Below, in pieces: positions 37,301-51,964 of a stretch of DNA of 64,000 nucleotides. Source of the stretch: Petrolisthes cinctipes (lineage: Eukaryota > Arthropoda > Malacostraca > Decapoda > Porcellanidae); the NCBI GenBank assembly GCA_033782935.1, contig JAWQEG010001359.1:248001-312000 (forward strand), read 5' to 3'. Position 1 is the stretch's first letter, and each line of letters opens with the position of its first letter. The notes below the pieces were generated by a model. It was not told the origin of the DNA, did no database searches, and saw nothing but the letters and a program-made list of their open reading frames with translations. Made by a program: the position numbers and the translations under genes.

Positions 37301-38690
37301 ATATAAACGAGTATAGAAGATACACACACATATTGACTTTAGGCTCCAAAAATATCGATTTTCAGCATGTTTTAGGCCTGAATTTTGAAAATTCTCTAAC
37401 ACGGAGTAGGCATGTAGAGATCGCTTCTGGGACCCCAAAATATCGAATTTTCGGGTGTTTAGGGCCAGAATTTGAGATATAAACGGATACAGAAAATGCA
37501 TGCACATATCGACTTTTCAGCACCTAAAAGATCGATTTTCAGTATGTTTTTGGCCTGTATTTTGAAAATACTCTAACACAGAGTAGGCATGTACAGATCC
37601 CTTCTGGGACCCCAAAATATCGAATTTTCGGGTGTTTAGGGCCAGAATTTGAGATATAAACGGGTACAGAAAATGCATGCACATATCGACTTTTCAGCAC
37701 CTAAAATATCGATTTTCAGCATGTTTTTGGCATGTATTTTAAAAATACTCTAACACGGAGTAGACATGTACAGATCGCTTCTGGGACAACAAAATATCGA
37801 AGTTTCGGGTGTTTTGGGACTGAATTTGTGATATCGCCTTTACGCACCTAAAATATCGATTTTTAGCATGTTTTGAGCCTATATTTTGAAAATATTCTAG
37901 CACTGTCTAGGCATGTACAGATTGCTTCTGGGACCCCAAAATATTGAATTTTCGGGTGTTTTGAGCCTGAATTTGAGATATAAATGGGTACAGAAGATAC
38001 ATGCACATATTGACTTTGAGCATCTAAAATATCGATTTTCAACATGTTTTGGGCATGTATTTTGAAAATACTCTAACACGGAGTAGGCATGTACAGATCT
38101 CTTCTGGGACCCAAAAATATCGAATTTTCGGATGTTTTGAGCCTGAATTTGAGATATAAACGGGTACTGAAGATGCATGCACATATCGACTTTTGGGCAC
38201 CTAAAACATCGATTTTGAGCATGATTTGGGCCTGTATTTTGAAAATACTCTAACACGGAGTAGGCATGTACAGATCGCTTCTGGGACCCCAAAATATCGA
38301 ATTTTCGTGTGTTTTGAGCTTGAATTTGAGATATAAACGAGTACAGAAGATGCATGCACATATCGACTTTTGGGCACCTAAAATATCTATTTTGATCATG
38401 TTTTGAGCCTATATTTTGAAAACATTCTAGCACTGAGTAGGCATGTGCAGATCGCTTCTGGGACCCCAAAATATCGATTTTTCGGGTGTTTTGAGCTTGA
38501 ATTTGAGATATAAACGAGTACAGAAGATGCATGCACATATCGACTTTTGGGCACCTAAAATATCTATTTTGAGCATGTTTTGAGCCTATATTTTGAAAAC
38601 ATTCTAGCACTGAGTAGGCATTTAGAGATCGCTTCTGGGATCCCTAAATATCCAATTTTCGGGTGTTTTGGGCCTTAATTTGAGATATCG
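34320..38690. repeat. 4,345 bp 26-mer HOR, copy 1
   Basis: The order is L S2 S1 L L L S1 L L (133 bp form) L L S1 L S1 L L L L L S2 L L L L S1; lengths sum to about 4,345 bp. It is followed directly by a second copy at an exact offset of 4,345 bp. I noticed only about eight substitutions between the copies (near 35,501, 35,810, 37,097, 37,115, 37,145, 38,099, 38,447 and 38,653) and no indel. The left edge is uncertain by some tens of bases because neighbouring monomers are similar. Confidence 0.9.
35922..36054. repeat. S2 monomer with a further 14 bp deletion (133 bp)
   Basis: The sequence GGGCCTGAATTTACGCACC lacks GAGATATCGCCTTT between two TTT runs. This is the shortest monomer seen. A deletion on top of an S2 monomer shows that shortening has been repeated. 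Confidence 0.88.
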
Positions 38691-41600
38691 ACTTTTTGGC
38701 ACCTAAAAGATCGATTTTTATCATGTTTTTAGCCTATATTTTGAAAATATTCTAGCACTGAGTAGGCATGTACATATTGCTTCTTTGACCCCAAAATATT
38801 GAATTTTCGGGTGTTTTGAGCCTGAATTTGAGATATAAACGGGTACAGAAGATACATGCACATATTGACTTTGAGCATCTAAAATATCGATTTTCAACAT
38901 GTTTTGGGCATGTATTTTGAAAATACTCTAACACGGAGTAGGCATGTACAGATCGCTTCTGGGACCCCAAAATATCGAAGTTTCGGGTGTTTTGGGACTG
39001 AATTTGTGATATCGCCTTTACACACCTAAAATATCGATTTTTAGCATGTTTTGAGCCTATAATTTGAAAATATTCTAGCACTGAGTAGGCATTTAGAGAT
39101 CCCTTCTGGGATCCCTAAATATCGAATTTTCGGGTGTTTGGGCCTTATTTTGAGATATCGACTTTTTGGCACCTAAAATATCGATTTTGAGCATGTTTTG
39201 AGCCAATATTTTGAAAACATTCTAGCACTGAGTAGGCATGTACAGATCGCTTCTGGGACCCCAAAATATCGAATTTTCGGGTGTTTTGAGCTTGAATTTT
39301 AGATATAAACGAGTATAGAAGATGCATACACCTATTGACTTTGGGCACCAAAAATATCGATTTTCAGCATATTTTGGGCCTGAATTTTGAAAATACTCTA
39401 ACACGGAGTAGGCATGTACAGATCGCTTCTGGGACCCCAAAATGTCGAATTTTCGGGTGTTTTGAGCCTGAATTTGAAATATAAACGGATACTGAAGATG
39501 CATGCACATATCGACTTTTGGGCACCTAAAACATCGATTTTGAGCATGATTTGGGCCTGTATTTTGAAAATACTCTAACACGGAGTAGGCATGTACATAT
39601 CGCTTCTGGGTCCCCAAAATATCGAATTTTCGGGTGTTTTGAGCCTGAATTTGATATATAAACGAATATAGAAGATGCATACACATATTGACTTTGGGCA
39701 CCATATATATCGATTTTCAGCATGTTTTGGGCCTGAATTTTGAAAATACTCTAAAACGGAGTAGGCATGTACAGATCGCTTCTGGGACCCCTAAATAACG
39801 AAGTTTCGGGTGTTTTGGGACTGAATTTGAGATATCGACTTTTTGGCACCTCAAATATCGATTTTTAGCATGTTTTTAGCCTATATTTTGAAAATATTCT
39901 AGCACTGAGTAGGCATGTACAGATCGCTTCTGGGACCCCTAAATATCGAATTTTCGGGTGTTTTGAGCTTGAATTTGAGATATAAACGAGTACAGAAGAT
40001 GCATGCACATATCGACTTTTGGGCACCTAAAATATCGATTTTGAGCATGTTTTGAGCCTATATTTTGAAAACATTCTAGCACTGAGTAGGCATGTACAGA
40101 TCGCTTCTGGGTCCCAAAAATATTGAATTTTCGGGTGTTTAGTGACAGAATTTGAGATATAAACGGGTACAGAAGATGCATGCACATATCGACTTTTCGG
40201 CACCTAAAAGATCGGTTTTCAGTATGTTTTTGGCCTGTATTTTTAAAATACTCTAACACGGGGTAGGCATGTACAGATCGCTTCTGGGATCCCAAAATAT
40301 CGAATTTTCGGGTGTTTTGGGCCTGAATTTACGCACCTAAAATATCGATTTTTAGCATGTTTTGAGCCAATATTTTGAAAACATTCTAGCACTGAGTAGG
40401 CATGTAGAGATCGCTTCTGGGACCCCTAAATATCGAATTATCGGGTGTTTTGAGCCTGAATTTTAGATATAAACGAGTATAGAAGATGCATACACCTATT
40501 GACTTTGGGCACCAAAAATATCGATTTTCAGCATATTTTGGGCCTGAATTTTGAAAATACTCTAACACGGAGTAGGCATGTACAGATCGCTTCTGGGACC
40601 CCAAAATGTCGAATTTTCGGGTGTTTCGAGCCTGAATTTGAGAAATAAACGGGTACTGAAGATGCATGCACTTATCGACTTTTGGGCACCTAAAACATCG
40701 ATTTTGAGCATGATTTGTGCCTGTATTTTGAAAATACTCTAACACGGAGTAGGCATGTACAGATCGCTTCTGGGACCCCATAATATCGAATTTTCTGGTG
40801 TTTTGGGCCTTAATTTGAGATATCGACTTTTTGGCACCTAAAATATCGATTTTTAGCATGTTTTTAGCCTATATATTGAAAATATTCTAGCACTGAGTAG
40901 GCATGTACAGATTGCTTCTGGGACCCCAAAATATTGAACTTTCGGGTGTTTAGGGCCAGAATTTGAGATATAAACGGGTACAGAAGATACATGCACATAT
41001 CGACTTTTCGGCACCTAAAAGATCGATTTTCAGTATGTTTTTGGCCTGTATTTTGAAAATACTCTAACACGGAGTAGGCATGTACAGATCCCTTCTGGGA
41101 CCCCTAAATATCGAATTTTCGGGTGTTTTGGGATTGAATTTGAGATATCGACTTTTTGGCACCTAAAAGATCGATTTTTAGCATGTTTTAAGCCTATATT
41201 TTGAAAATATTCTAGCAATGAGTAGGCATGTACAGATTGCTTCTGGGACCCCAAAATATTGAATTTTCGGGTGTTTTGAGCCTGAATTTCAGATATAAAC
41301 GGGTACAGAAGATACTTGCACATATTGACTTTGGGCATCTAAAATATCGATTTTCAGCATGTTTTGAACCTGTATTTTGAAAATACTCTAACACTGAGTA
41401 GGCATGTACAGATTGCTTCTGGGACCCCAAAATATTGAATTTTCGGGCATTTTGAGCCTGAATTTGAGATATAAACGGATACTGAAGATGCATGCACATA
41501 TCGACTTTTGGGCACCTAAAAGATCGATTTTCAGTATGTTTTTGCCCTGTATTTTGAAAATACTCTAACACGGAGTAGGCATGTACAGATCGCTTCTGGG

Positions 41601-43035
41601 ACCCTTAAATATCGAATTTTCGGGTGTTTTGGGCCTGAATTTGAGATATAAACGAGTATAGAAGATACACACACATATTGACTTTAGGCTCCAAAAATAT
41701 CGATTTTCAGCATGTTTTAGGCCTGAATTTTGAAAATTCTCTAACACGGAGTAGGCATGTAGAGATCGCTTCTGGGACCCCAAAATATCGAATTTTCGGG
41801 TGTTTAGGGCCAGAATTTGAGATATAAACGGATACAGAAAATGCATGCACATATCGACTTTTCAGCACCTAAAAGATCGATTTTCAGTATGTTTTTGGCC
41901 TGTATTTTGAAAATACTCTAACACAGAGTAGGCATGTACAGATCCCTTCTGGGACCCCAAAATATCGAATTTTCGGGTGTTTAGGGCCAGAATTTGAGAT
42001 ATAAACGGGTACAGAAAATGCATGCACATATCGACTTTTCAGCACCTAAAATATCGATTTTCAGCATGTTTTTGGCATGTATTTTAAAAATACTCTAACA
42101 CGGAGTAGACATGTACAGATCGCTTCTGGGACAACAAAATATCGAAGTTTCGGGTGTTTTGGGACTGAATTTGTGATATCGCCTTTACGCACCTAAAATA
42201 TCGATTTTTAGCATGTTTTGAGCCTATATTTTGAAAATATTCTAGCACTGTCTAGGCATGTACAGATTGCTTCTGGGACCCCAAAATATTGAATTTTCGG
42301 GTGTTTTGAGCCTGAATTTGAGATATAAATGGGTACAGAAGATACATGCACATATTGACTTTGAGCATCTAAAATATCGATTTTCAACATGTTTTGGGCA
42401 TGTATTTTGAAAATACTCTAACACGGAGTAGGCATGTACAGATCGCTTCTGGGACCCAAAAATATCGAATTTTCGGATGTTTTGAGCCTGAATTTGAGAT
42501 ATAAACGGGTACTGAAGATGCATGCACATATCGACTTTTGGGCACCTAAAACATCGATTTTGAGCATGATTTGGGCCTGTATTTTGAAAATACTCTAACA
42601 CGGAGTAGGCATGTACAGATCGCTTCTGGGACCCCAAAATATCGAATTTTCGTGTGTTTTGAGCTTGAATTTGAGATATAAACGAGTACAGAAGATGCAT
42701 GCACATATCGACTTTTGGGCACCTAAAATATCTATTTTGATCATGTTTTGAGCCTATATTTTGAAAACATTCTAGCACTGAGTAGGCATGTACAGATCGC
42801 TTCTGGGACCCCAAAATATCGATTTTTCGGGTGTTTTGAGCTTGAATTTGAGATATAAACGAGTACAGAAGATGCATGCACATATCGACTTTTGGGCACC
42901 TAAAATATCTATTTTGAGCATGTTTTGAGCCTATATTTTGAAAACATTCTAGCACTGAGTAGGCATTTAGAGATCGCTTCTGGGATCCCTAAATATCGAA
43001 TTTTCGGGTGTTTTGGGCCTTAATTTGAGATATCG
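38691..43035. repeat. 4,345 bp 26-mer HOR, copy 2
   Basis: This is a near-identical tandem copy of 34,320-38,690 with the same monomer order, the same 133 bp deleted S2 and all rare variants (CTTCTTTGACCCC, ACCATATATATCG, GCACTGTCTAGGC, TCTGGGACAACAAAATATCG). It ends near 43,035, where copy 1 continues AAAAGATCGATTTTTATC and this copy reads AAAATATCGATTTTTAGC. It is either a very recent unequal exchange or an assembly duplication. Confidence 0.9.
40267..40399. repeat. Second copy of the 133 bp S2 monomer
   Basis: The deletion joint is the same as at 35,922-36,054, 4,345 bp downstream, carried along by the 26-mer duplication. Confidence 0.88.
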
Positions 43036-46000
43036 ACTTTTTGGCACCTAAAATATCGATTTTTAGCATGTTTTTAGCCTATATTCTGAAAATATTCTAG
43101 CACTGAGTAGGCATGTACAGATTGCTTCTGGGACCCCAAAATATTGAATTTTCGGACGTTTTGAGCCTGAATTTGAGATATAAACGGGTACAGAAGATAC
43201 ATGCACATATTGACTTTGGGCATCTATAATATCGATTTTCAACATGTTTTGGGCATGTATTTTGAAAATACTCTAACACGGAGTAGGCATGTACAGATCG
43301 CTTCTGGGACCCCAAAATATCGAATTTTCGGGTGTTTTGAGCCTGAATTTGAGATATAAACGGGTACTGAAGATGCATGCACATATCGACTTTTGGGCAC
43401 CTAAAACATCGATTTCGAGCATGATTTGGGCCTGTATTTTGAAAATACTCTAACACGGAGTAGGCATGTACAGATCGCTTCTGGGACCCCAAAATATCGA
43501 AGTTTCGGGTGTTTTGGGACTGAATTTGTGATATCGCCTTTACGCACCTAAAATATCGATTTTTAGCATGTTTTGAGCCTATAATTTGAAAATATTCTAG
43601 CACTGAGTAGGCATGTACAGATCGCTTCTGGTACCCCAAAATATCGAATTTTCGGGTGTTTTGAGCTTGAATTTGAGATATAAACGAGTACAGAAGATGC
43701 ATGCACATATCGACTTTTGGGCACCTAAAATATCTATTTTGAGCATGTTTTGAGCCTATATTTTGAAAACATTCTAGCACTGAGTAGGCATTTAGAGATC
43801 GCTTCTGGGATCCCTAAATATCGAATTTTCGGGTGTTTTGGGCCTTAATTTGAGATATCGACTTTTTGGCACCTAAAATATCGATTTTGAGCATGTTTTG
43901 AGCCAATATTTTAAAAAAACATTCTAGCACTGAGTAGGCATGTACAGATCGCTTCTGGGACCCCAAAATATCGAATTTTCGGGTGTTTTGAGCCTGAATT
44001 TTAGATATAAACGAGTATAGAAGATGCATACACCTATTGACTTTGGGCACCAAAAATATCGATTTTCAGCATATTTTGGGCCTGAATTTTGAAAATACTC
44101 TAACACGGAGTAGGCATGTACAGATCGCTTCTGGGACCCCAAAATGTCGAATTTTCGGGTGTTTTGAGCCTGAATTTGAGATATAAACGGGTACTGAAGA
44201 TGCATGCACATATCGACTTTTGGGGACCTAAAACATCGATTTTGAACATGATTTGGGCCTGTATTTTGAAAATACTCTAACACGGAGTAGGCATGTACAG
44301 ATCGCTTCTGGGACCCCAAAATATCGAATTTTCGGGTGTTTTGGGCCTTAATTTGAGATATCGACTTTTTGGCACCTAAAATATCGATTTTTAGCATGTT
44401 TTTAGCCTATATTTTGAAAATATTCTAGCACTGAGTAGGCATGTACAGATTGCTTCTGGGACCCCAAAATATTGAATTTTCGGGTGGTTAGGGCCAGAAT
44501 TTGAGATATAAACGAGTACAGAAGATGCATGCACATATCGACTTTTGGGCACCTAAAATATCTATTTTGATCATGTTTTGAGCCTATATTTTGAAAACAT
44601 TCTAGCACTGAGTAGGCATGTGCAGATCGCTTCTGGGACCCCAAAATATCGATTTTTCGGGTGTTTTGAGCTTGAATTTGAGATATAAACGAGTACAGAA
44701 GATGCATGCACATATCGACTTTTGGGCACCTAAAATATCTATTTTGAGCATGTTTTGAGCCTATATTTTGAAAACATTCTAGCACTGAGTAGGCATTTAG
44801 AGATCGCTTCTGGGATCCCTAAATATCCAATTTTCGGGTGTTTTGGGCCCTAATTTGAGATATCGACTTTTTGGCACCTAAAATATCGATTTTTAGCATG
44901 TTTTTAGCCTATATTCTGAAAATATTCTAGCACTGAGTAGGCATGTACAGATTGCTTCTGGGACCCCAAAATATTGAATTTTCGGACGTTTTGAGCCTGA
45001 ATTTGAGATATAAACGGGTACAGAAGATACATGCACATATTGACTTTGGCATCTATAATATCGATTTTCAAAATGTTTTGGGCATGTATTTTGAAAATAC
45101 TCTAACACGGAGTAGGCATGTACAGATCGCTTCTGGGACCCCAAAATATCGAATTTTCGGGTGTTTTGAGCCTGAATTTGAGATATAAACGGGTACTGAA
45201 GATGAATGCACATATCGACTTTTGGGCACCTAAAACATCGATTTCGAGCATGATTTGGGCCTGTATTTTGAAAATACTCTAACACGGAGTAGGCATGTAC
45301 AGATCGCTTCTGGGACCCCAAAATATCGAAGTTTCGGGTGTTTTGGGACTGAATTTGTGATATCGCCTTTACGCACCTAAAATATCGATTTTTAGCATGT
45401 TTTGAGCCTATAATTTGAAAATATTCTAGCACTGAGTAGGCATGTACAGATCGCTTCTGGTACCCCAAAATATCGAATTTTCGAGTGTTTTGAGCTTGAA
45501 TTTGAGATATAAACGAGTACAGAAGATGCATGCACATATCGACTTTTGGGCACCTAAAATATCTATTTTGAGCATGTTTTGAGCCTATATTTTGAAAACA
45601 TTCTAGCACTGAGTAGGCATTTAGAGATCGCTTCTGGGATCCCTAAATATCGAATTTTCGGGTGTTTTGGGCCTTAATTTGAGATATCGATTTTTTGGCA
45701 CCTAAAATATCGATTTTGAGCATGTTTTGAGCCAATATTTTAAAAAAACATTCTAGCACTGAGTAGGCATGTACAGATCGCTTCTGGGACCCCAAAATAT
45801 CGAATTTTCGGGTGTTTTGAGCCAGAATTTTAGATATAAACGAGTATAGAAGATGCATACACCTATTGACTTTGGGCACCAAAAATATCGATTTTCAGCA
45901 TATTTTGGGCCTGAATTTTGAAAATACTCTAACACGGAGTAGGCATGTACAGATCGCTTCTGGGACCCCAAAATGTAGAATTTTCGGGTGTTTTGAGCCT

Positions 46001-46330
46001 GAATTTGAGATATAAACGGGTACTGAAGATGCATGCACATATCGACTTTTGGGGACCTAAAACATCGATTTTGAACATGATTTGGGCCTGTATTTAGAAA
46101 ATACTCTAACACGGAGTAGGCATGTACAGATCGCTTCTGGGACCCCAAAATATCGAATTTTCGGGTGTTTTGGGCCTTAATTTGAGATATCGACTTTTTG
46201 GCACCTAAAATATCGATTTTTAGCATGTTTTTAGCCTATATTTTAAAAATATTCTAGCACTGAGTAGGCATGTACAGATTGCTTCTGGGACCCCAAAATA
46301 TTGAATTTTCGGGAGGTTAGGGCCAGAATT
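43010..46330. repeat. HOR, 1,829 bp 11-mer period (about 1.8 copies)
   Basis: The order L S2 L S1 L L S1 L L S1 L repeats at 1,829 bp: 43,02x-44,50x matches 44,85x-46,33x. Shared markers include TTCGGACGTTTTGAGCC, GAGCATGATTTGGGCC, TTCTGGTACCCC, ATTTTAAAAAAACATTC and GGGGACCTAAAACATCG. The block overlaps the distant duplicate of 29,410-31,564, so this HOR form existed before or during that duplication. Confidence 0.83.
43585..45739. repeat. 2.15 kb block, copy of 29,410-31,564
   Basis: This is the distant copy, offset 14,175 bp. The two copies flank the 34-43 kb region that contains the 4,345 bp tandem duplication. Without that extra 4,345 bp unit the offset would be 9,830 bp. Confidence 0.85.
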
Positions 46331-49300
46331 TGAGATATAAACGGGTACAGAAGATGCATGCACATATCGACTTTTGGGCACCTAAGAGATCGATTTTCAG
46401 TATGTTTTTGGCCTGTATTTTGAAAATACTCTAACACGGAGTAGGCATGTATAGATCCTTTCTGGGACCCCTAAATATCGAATTTTCGGGTGTTTTGGGA
46501 CTGAATTTGAGAAATCGACTTTTTGGCACCTAAAAGATCGATTTTTAGCATGTTTTTAGCCTATATTTTGAAAATATTCTAGCACTGAGTAGGCATGTAC
46601 AGATTGCTTCTGGGACCCCAAAATATTGAATTTTTCGGGTGTTTTTAACCTGAATTTGAGATATAAACGGGTACAGAAGATACATGCACATATTGACTTT
46701 GAGCATCTAAAATATCGATTTTCAACATGTTTTGGGCATGTATTTTAAAAATACTCTAACACGGAGTAGGCATGTACAGATCGCTTCTGGGACCCCAAAA
46801 TATCGAATTTTCGGGTGTTTTGAGCCTGAATTTGAGATATAAACGGGTACTGAAGATGCATGCACATATCGACTTTTGGGCACCTAAAACATCGATTTTG
46901 AGCATGATTTGGGCCTGTAGTTTGAAAATACTCTAACACGGAGAAGGCATGTACAGATAGCTTCTGGGACCCCAAAATATCGAAGTTTCGGGTGGTTTGG
47001 GACTGAATTTGAGATATCGACTTTTTGGCACCTAAAAGATCGATTTTTAGCATGTTTTTAGCCTATTTTTTAAAAATATTCTAGCACTGAGTAGGCATGT
47101 ACAGATTGCTTCTGGGACACCAAAATATTGAATTTTCGGGTTTTTTGAGCCGGAATTTGAGATATAAACGGATACAGAAGATGCATGCACATATCGACTT
47201 TTGGGCACCTAAAATATCGATTTTGAGCATGTTTTGAGCCTATATTTTAAAAACATTCTAGCACTGAGTAGGCATGTAAAGATCGCTTATGGGACCCCAA
47301 AATATCGAATTTTCGGGTGTTTTGAGCCTGAATTTGATATATAAACGAGTATAGAAGATGCATACACATAATGACTTTGGGCACCAAATATATCGATTTT
47401 CAGCATGTTTTGGGCCTGAATTTTGAAAATACTCTAAAACTGAGTAGGCATGTACAGATCGCTTCTGGGACCCCTAAATATCGAAGTTTCGGGTGTTTTG
47501 GGACTGAATTTGAGATATCGACATTTTGGCACCTCAAATATCGATTTTTAGCATGTTTTTAGCCTATATTTTGAAAATATTCTAGCACTGAGTAGGCATG
47601 TACAGATCGCTTCTGGGACCCCTAAATATCAAATTTTCGGGTGTTTTGAGCTTGAATTTGAGATATAAACGAGTACAGAAGATGCATGCACATATCGACT
47701 TTTGGGCACCTAAAATATCGGTTTTGAGCATGTTTTGAGCCTATATTTTGAAAACATTCTAGCACTGAGTAGGCATGTACAGATCGCTTCTGGGTCCCAA
47801 AAATATTGAATTTTCGGGTGTTTAGTGCCAGAATTTGAGATATAAACGGGTACAGAAGATGCATGCACATATCGACTTTTCGGCACCTAAAAGATCGGTT
47901 TTCAGTATGTTTTTGGCCTGTATTTTGAAAATACTCTAACAAGGAGTAGGCATGTACAGATCGCTTCTGGGACCCCAAAATATCGAATTTTCGGGTGTTT
48001 TGGGCCTGAATTTGAGATATCGCCTTTACGCACCTAAAATATCGATTTTTAGCATGTTTTGAGCCAATATTTTGAAAACATTCTAGCACTGAGTAGGCAT
48101 GTACAGATCGCTTCTGGGACCCCTAAATATCGAATTATCGGGTGTTTTGAGCCTGAATTTTAGATATAAACGAGTATAGAAGATGCATACACCTATTGAC
48201 TTTTGGCACCAAAAATATCGATTTTCAGCATATTTTAGGCCTGAATTTTGAAAATACTTTAACACGGAGTAGGCATGTACAGATCGCTTCTGGGACCCCA
48301 AAATGTCGAATTTTCGGGTGTTTTGAGCCTGAATTTGAGATATAAACGGGTACTGAAGATGCATGTACTTATCGACTTTTGGGCACCTAAAACATCGATT
48401 TTGAGCATGATTTGGGCCTGTATTTTGAAAATACTCTAACACGGAGTAGGCATGTACAGATCGCTTCTGGGACCCCAAAATATCGAATTTTCGGGTGTTT
48501 TGGGCCTTAATTTGAGATATCGACTTTTTGGCACCTAAAATATCGATTTTTAGCATGTTTTTAGCCTATATTTTGAAAATATTCTAGCACTGAGTAGGGA
48601 TGTACAGATTGCTTCTGGGACCCCAAAATATTGAACTTTCGGGTGTTTAGGGCCAGAATTTGAGATATAAACGGGTACAGAAGATGCATGCACATATCGA
48701 CTTTTCGGCACCTAAAAGATCGATTTTCAGTATGTTTTTGGCCTGTATTTTGAAAATACTCTAACACGGAGTAGGCATGTACAGATCCTTTCTGGGACCC
48801 CTAAATATCGAATTTTCGGGTGTTTTGGGACTGAATTTGAGATATCGACGTTTTGGCACCTAAAAGATCGATTTTTAGCATGTTTTTAGCCTATATTTTG
48901 AAAATATTCTAGCACTGAGTAGGCATGTACAGATTGCTTCTGGGACCCCAAAATATTGAATTTTTTGGGTGTTTTTAACCTGAATTTGTGATATAAACGG
49001 GTACAGAAGATACATGCACATATTGACTTTGAGCATCTAAAATATCGATTTTCAACATGTTTTGGGCATGTATTTTAAAAATACTCTAACACGGAGTAGG
49101 CATGTACAGATAGCTTCTGGGACCCCAAAATATCGAAGTTTAGGGTGGTTTGGGACTGAATTTGAGATATCGACTTTTTGGCACCTAAAAGATCGATTTT
49201 TAGCATGTTTTTAGCCTATATTTTAAAAATATTCTAGCACTGAGTAGGCATGTACAGATTGCTTCTGGGACACCAAAATATTGAATTTTCGAGTGTTTTG

Positions 49301-51964
49301 AGCCTGAATTTGAGATATAAACGGGTACAGAAGATGCATGCCTATATCGACTTTTGGGCACCTAAAATATCGATTTTGAGCATGTTTTGCGCCTATATTT
49401 TAAAAACATTATAGCACTGAGTAGGCATGTACAGATCGCTTCTGGGACCCCAAAATATCGAATTTTCGGGTGTTTTGAGCCTAAATTTGAGATATAAACG
49501 AGTATAGAAGATGCATACACATATTGACTTTGGGCACCAAATATATCGATTTTCAGCATGTTTTGGGCCTGAATTTTGAAAATACTCTAAAACGGAGTAG
49601 GCATGTACAGATCGCTACTGGGACCCCTAAATATCGAAGTTTCGGGTGTTTTGGGCCTGAATTTGAGATATCGCCTTTACGCACCTAAAATATCGATTTT
49701 TAGCATGTTATGAGCCTATATTTTGAAATTATTCTAGCACTGAGTAGGCATGTACAGATCGCTTCTGTGACCCCAAAATATCGAATTTTCGGGTATATTG
49801 AGCTTGAATTTGAGATATAAACGAGTACAGAAGATGCATGCACATATCGACTTTTGGGCACCTAAAATATCTATTTTGATCATGTTTTGAGCCTATATTT
49901 TGAAAACATTCTAGCACTGAGTAGGAATGTACAGGTCGCTTCTGGAACCCCTAAATATCGAATTTTCGGGTGTTTTGGGCCTGAATTTGAGATATAAACG
50001 AGTACAGAAGAAGCATGCACATATCGACTTTTGGGCACCTAAAATATCGATTTTGAGCATGTTTTGAGCCTATATTTTGAAAACATTCTAGCACTGAGTA
50101 AGCATGTACAGATCGCTTCTGGGACCCCAAAATATCGAATTTTCATGTGTTTTGAGCCTGAATTTGAGATATAAACGAGTATAGAAGATGCATACACATA
50201 TTGACTTTGGGCACCAAAAATATCGATTTTCAGCATGTTTTGGGCCTGAATTTTGAAAACATTCTAGCACTGAGTAGGCATGTACAGATCGCTTCTGGGA
50301 CCCAAAAATATTGAATTTTCGGGTGTTTAGTGCCAGAATTTGAGATGTAAACGGTTACAGAAGATGCATCCACATATCGACTTTTCGGCACCTAAAAGAT
50401 CGGTTTTCAGAATGTTTTTTGGCCTGTATTTTGAAAATACTCTAACACGGAGTAGGCATGTACAGATCGCTTCAGGGACCCCAAAATATCGAATTTTCGG
50501 GTGTTTTGGGCCTGAATTTGAGATATCGCCTTTACGCACCTAAAATATCGAGTTTTAGCATGTTATGAGCCTATATTTTGAAATTATTCTAGCACTGAGT
50601 AGGCATGTACAGATCGCTTCTGTGACCCCAAAATATCGAATTTTCGGGTATTTTGAGCTTGAATTTGAGATATAAACGAGTACAAAAGATGCATGCACAT
50701 ATCGACTTTTGGGCACATAAAATATCTATTTTGATCATGTTTTGAGCCTATATTTTGAAAACATTCTAGCACTGAGTAGGCATGTACAGATCGCTTCTGG
50801 GACCCCTAAATATCGAATTTTCGGGTGTTTTGGGCCTGAATTTGAGATATAAACGAGTACAGAAGATGCATGCACATATCGACTTTTGGGCACCTAAAAT
50901 ATCGATTTTGAGCATGTTTTGAGCCTGTATTTTGAAAACATTCTAGCACTGAGTAGGCATGTACAGATCGCTTCTGGGACCCCAAATATCGAATTTTTGG
51001 GTGTTTTGAGCCTGAATTTGAGATATAAACGAGAATAGAAGATGCATACACATATTGACTTTGGGCACCAAAAATATCGATTTTCAGCATGTTTTGGGCC
51101 TGAATTTTGAAAATATTCTAACACGAAGTAGGCATGTACAGATCGCTTCTGGGACCCAAAAATATCGAATTTTCGGGTGTTTAGGGCCAGAATTTGAGAT
51201 ATAAACAGGAACAGAAGATGCATGCACATATCGACTTTTGGGCACCTAAAAGATCGATTTTCAGTATGTTTTTGGCCTGTATTTTGAAAATACTCTAAAA
51301 CGGAGTAGGCATGTACAGATCGCTTCTGGGACCCCTAAATATCGAATTTTCGGGTGGTTTGGGACTGAATTTGAGATATCGACTTTTTGGCACCTAAAAG
51401 ATCGATTTTTAGCATGTTTTTAGCCTATATTTTAAAAATATTCTAGCACTGAGTAGGCATGTACAGATTGCTTCTGGGACATCAAAATATTGAATTTTCG
51501 GGTGTTTTGAGCCTGAATTTGAGATATAAACGGGTACAGAAGATGCATGCTCATATCGACTTTTGGGCACCTAAAATATCGATTTTGAGCATGTTTTGAG
51601 CCTATATTTTAAAAACATTCTAGCACTGAGTAGGCATGTACAGATCGCTTCTGGGGCCCCAAAATATCGAATTTTAGGGTGTTTTGAGCCTGAATTTGAT
51701 ATATAAACGAGTATAGAAGATGCATACACATATTGACTTTGGGCACCAAATATATCGATTTTCAGCATGTTTTGGGCATGAATTTTGAAAATACTCTAAA
51801 ACGGAGTAGGCATGTATAGATCGCTTCTGGGACCCCTAAATATCGAAGTTTCGGGTGTTTTGGGACTGAATTTGAGATATCGACATTTTGGCACCTCAAA
51901 TATCGATTTTTAGCATGTTTTTAGCCTATATTTTGAAAATATTCTAGCACTGAGTAGGCATGTA
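46331..51964. repeat. Less regular satellite block
   Basis: The order is L S1 L L S1 L L S1 L L S2 L L S1 L S1 L S1 L L S2 L L L L S2 L L L L S1 L L S1. Local pairs recur: 47.6-48.1 kb resembles 52.3-52.8 kb, 49.67-49.9 kb resembles 50.52-50.77 kb, and 49.1-49.6 kb resembles 51.3-51.8 kb. Several private changes are present (GTTATGAGCC at 49,708 and 50,563; GAAATTATTC at 49,724 and 50,580). No other feature is visible. Confidence 0.8.
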
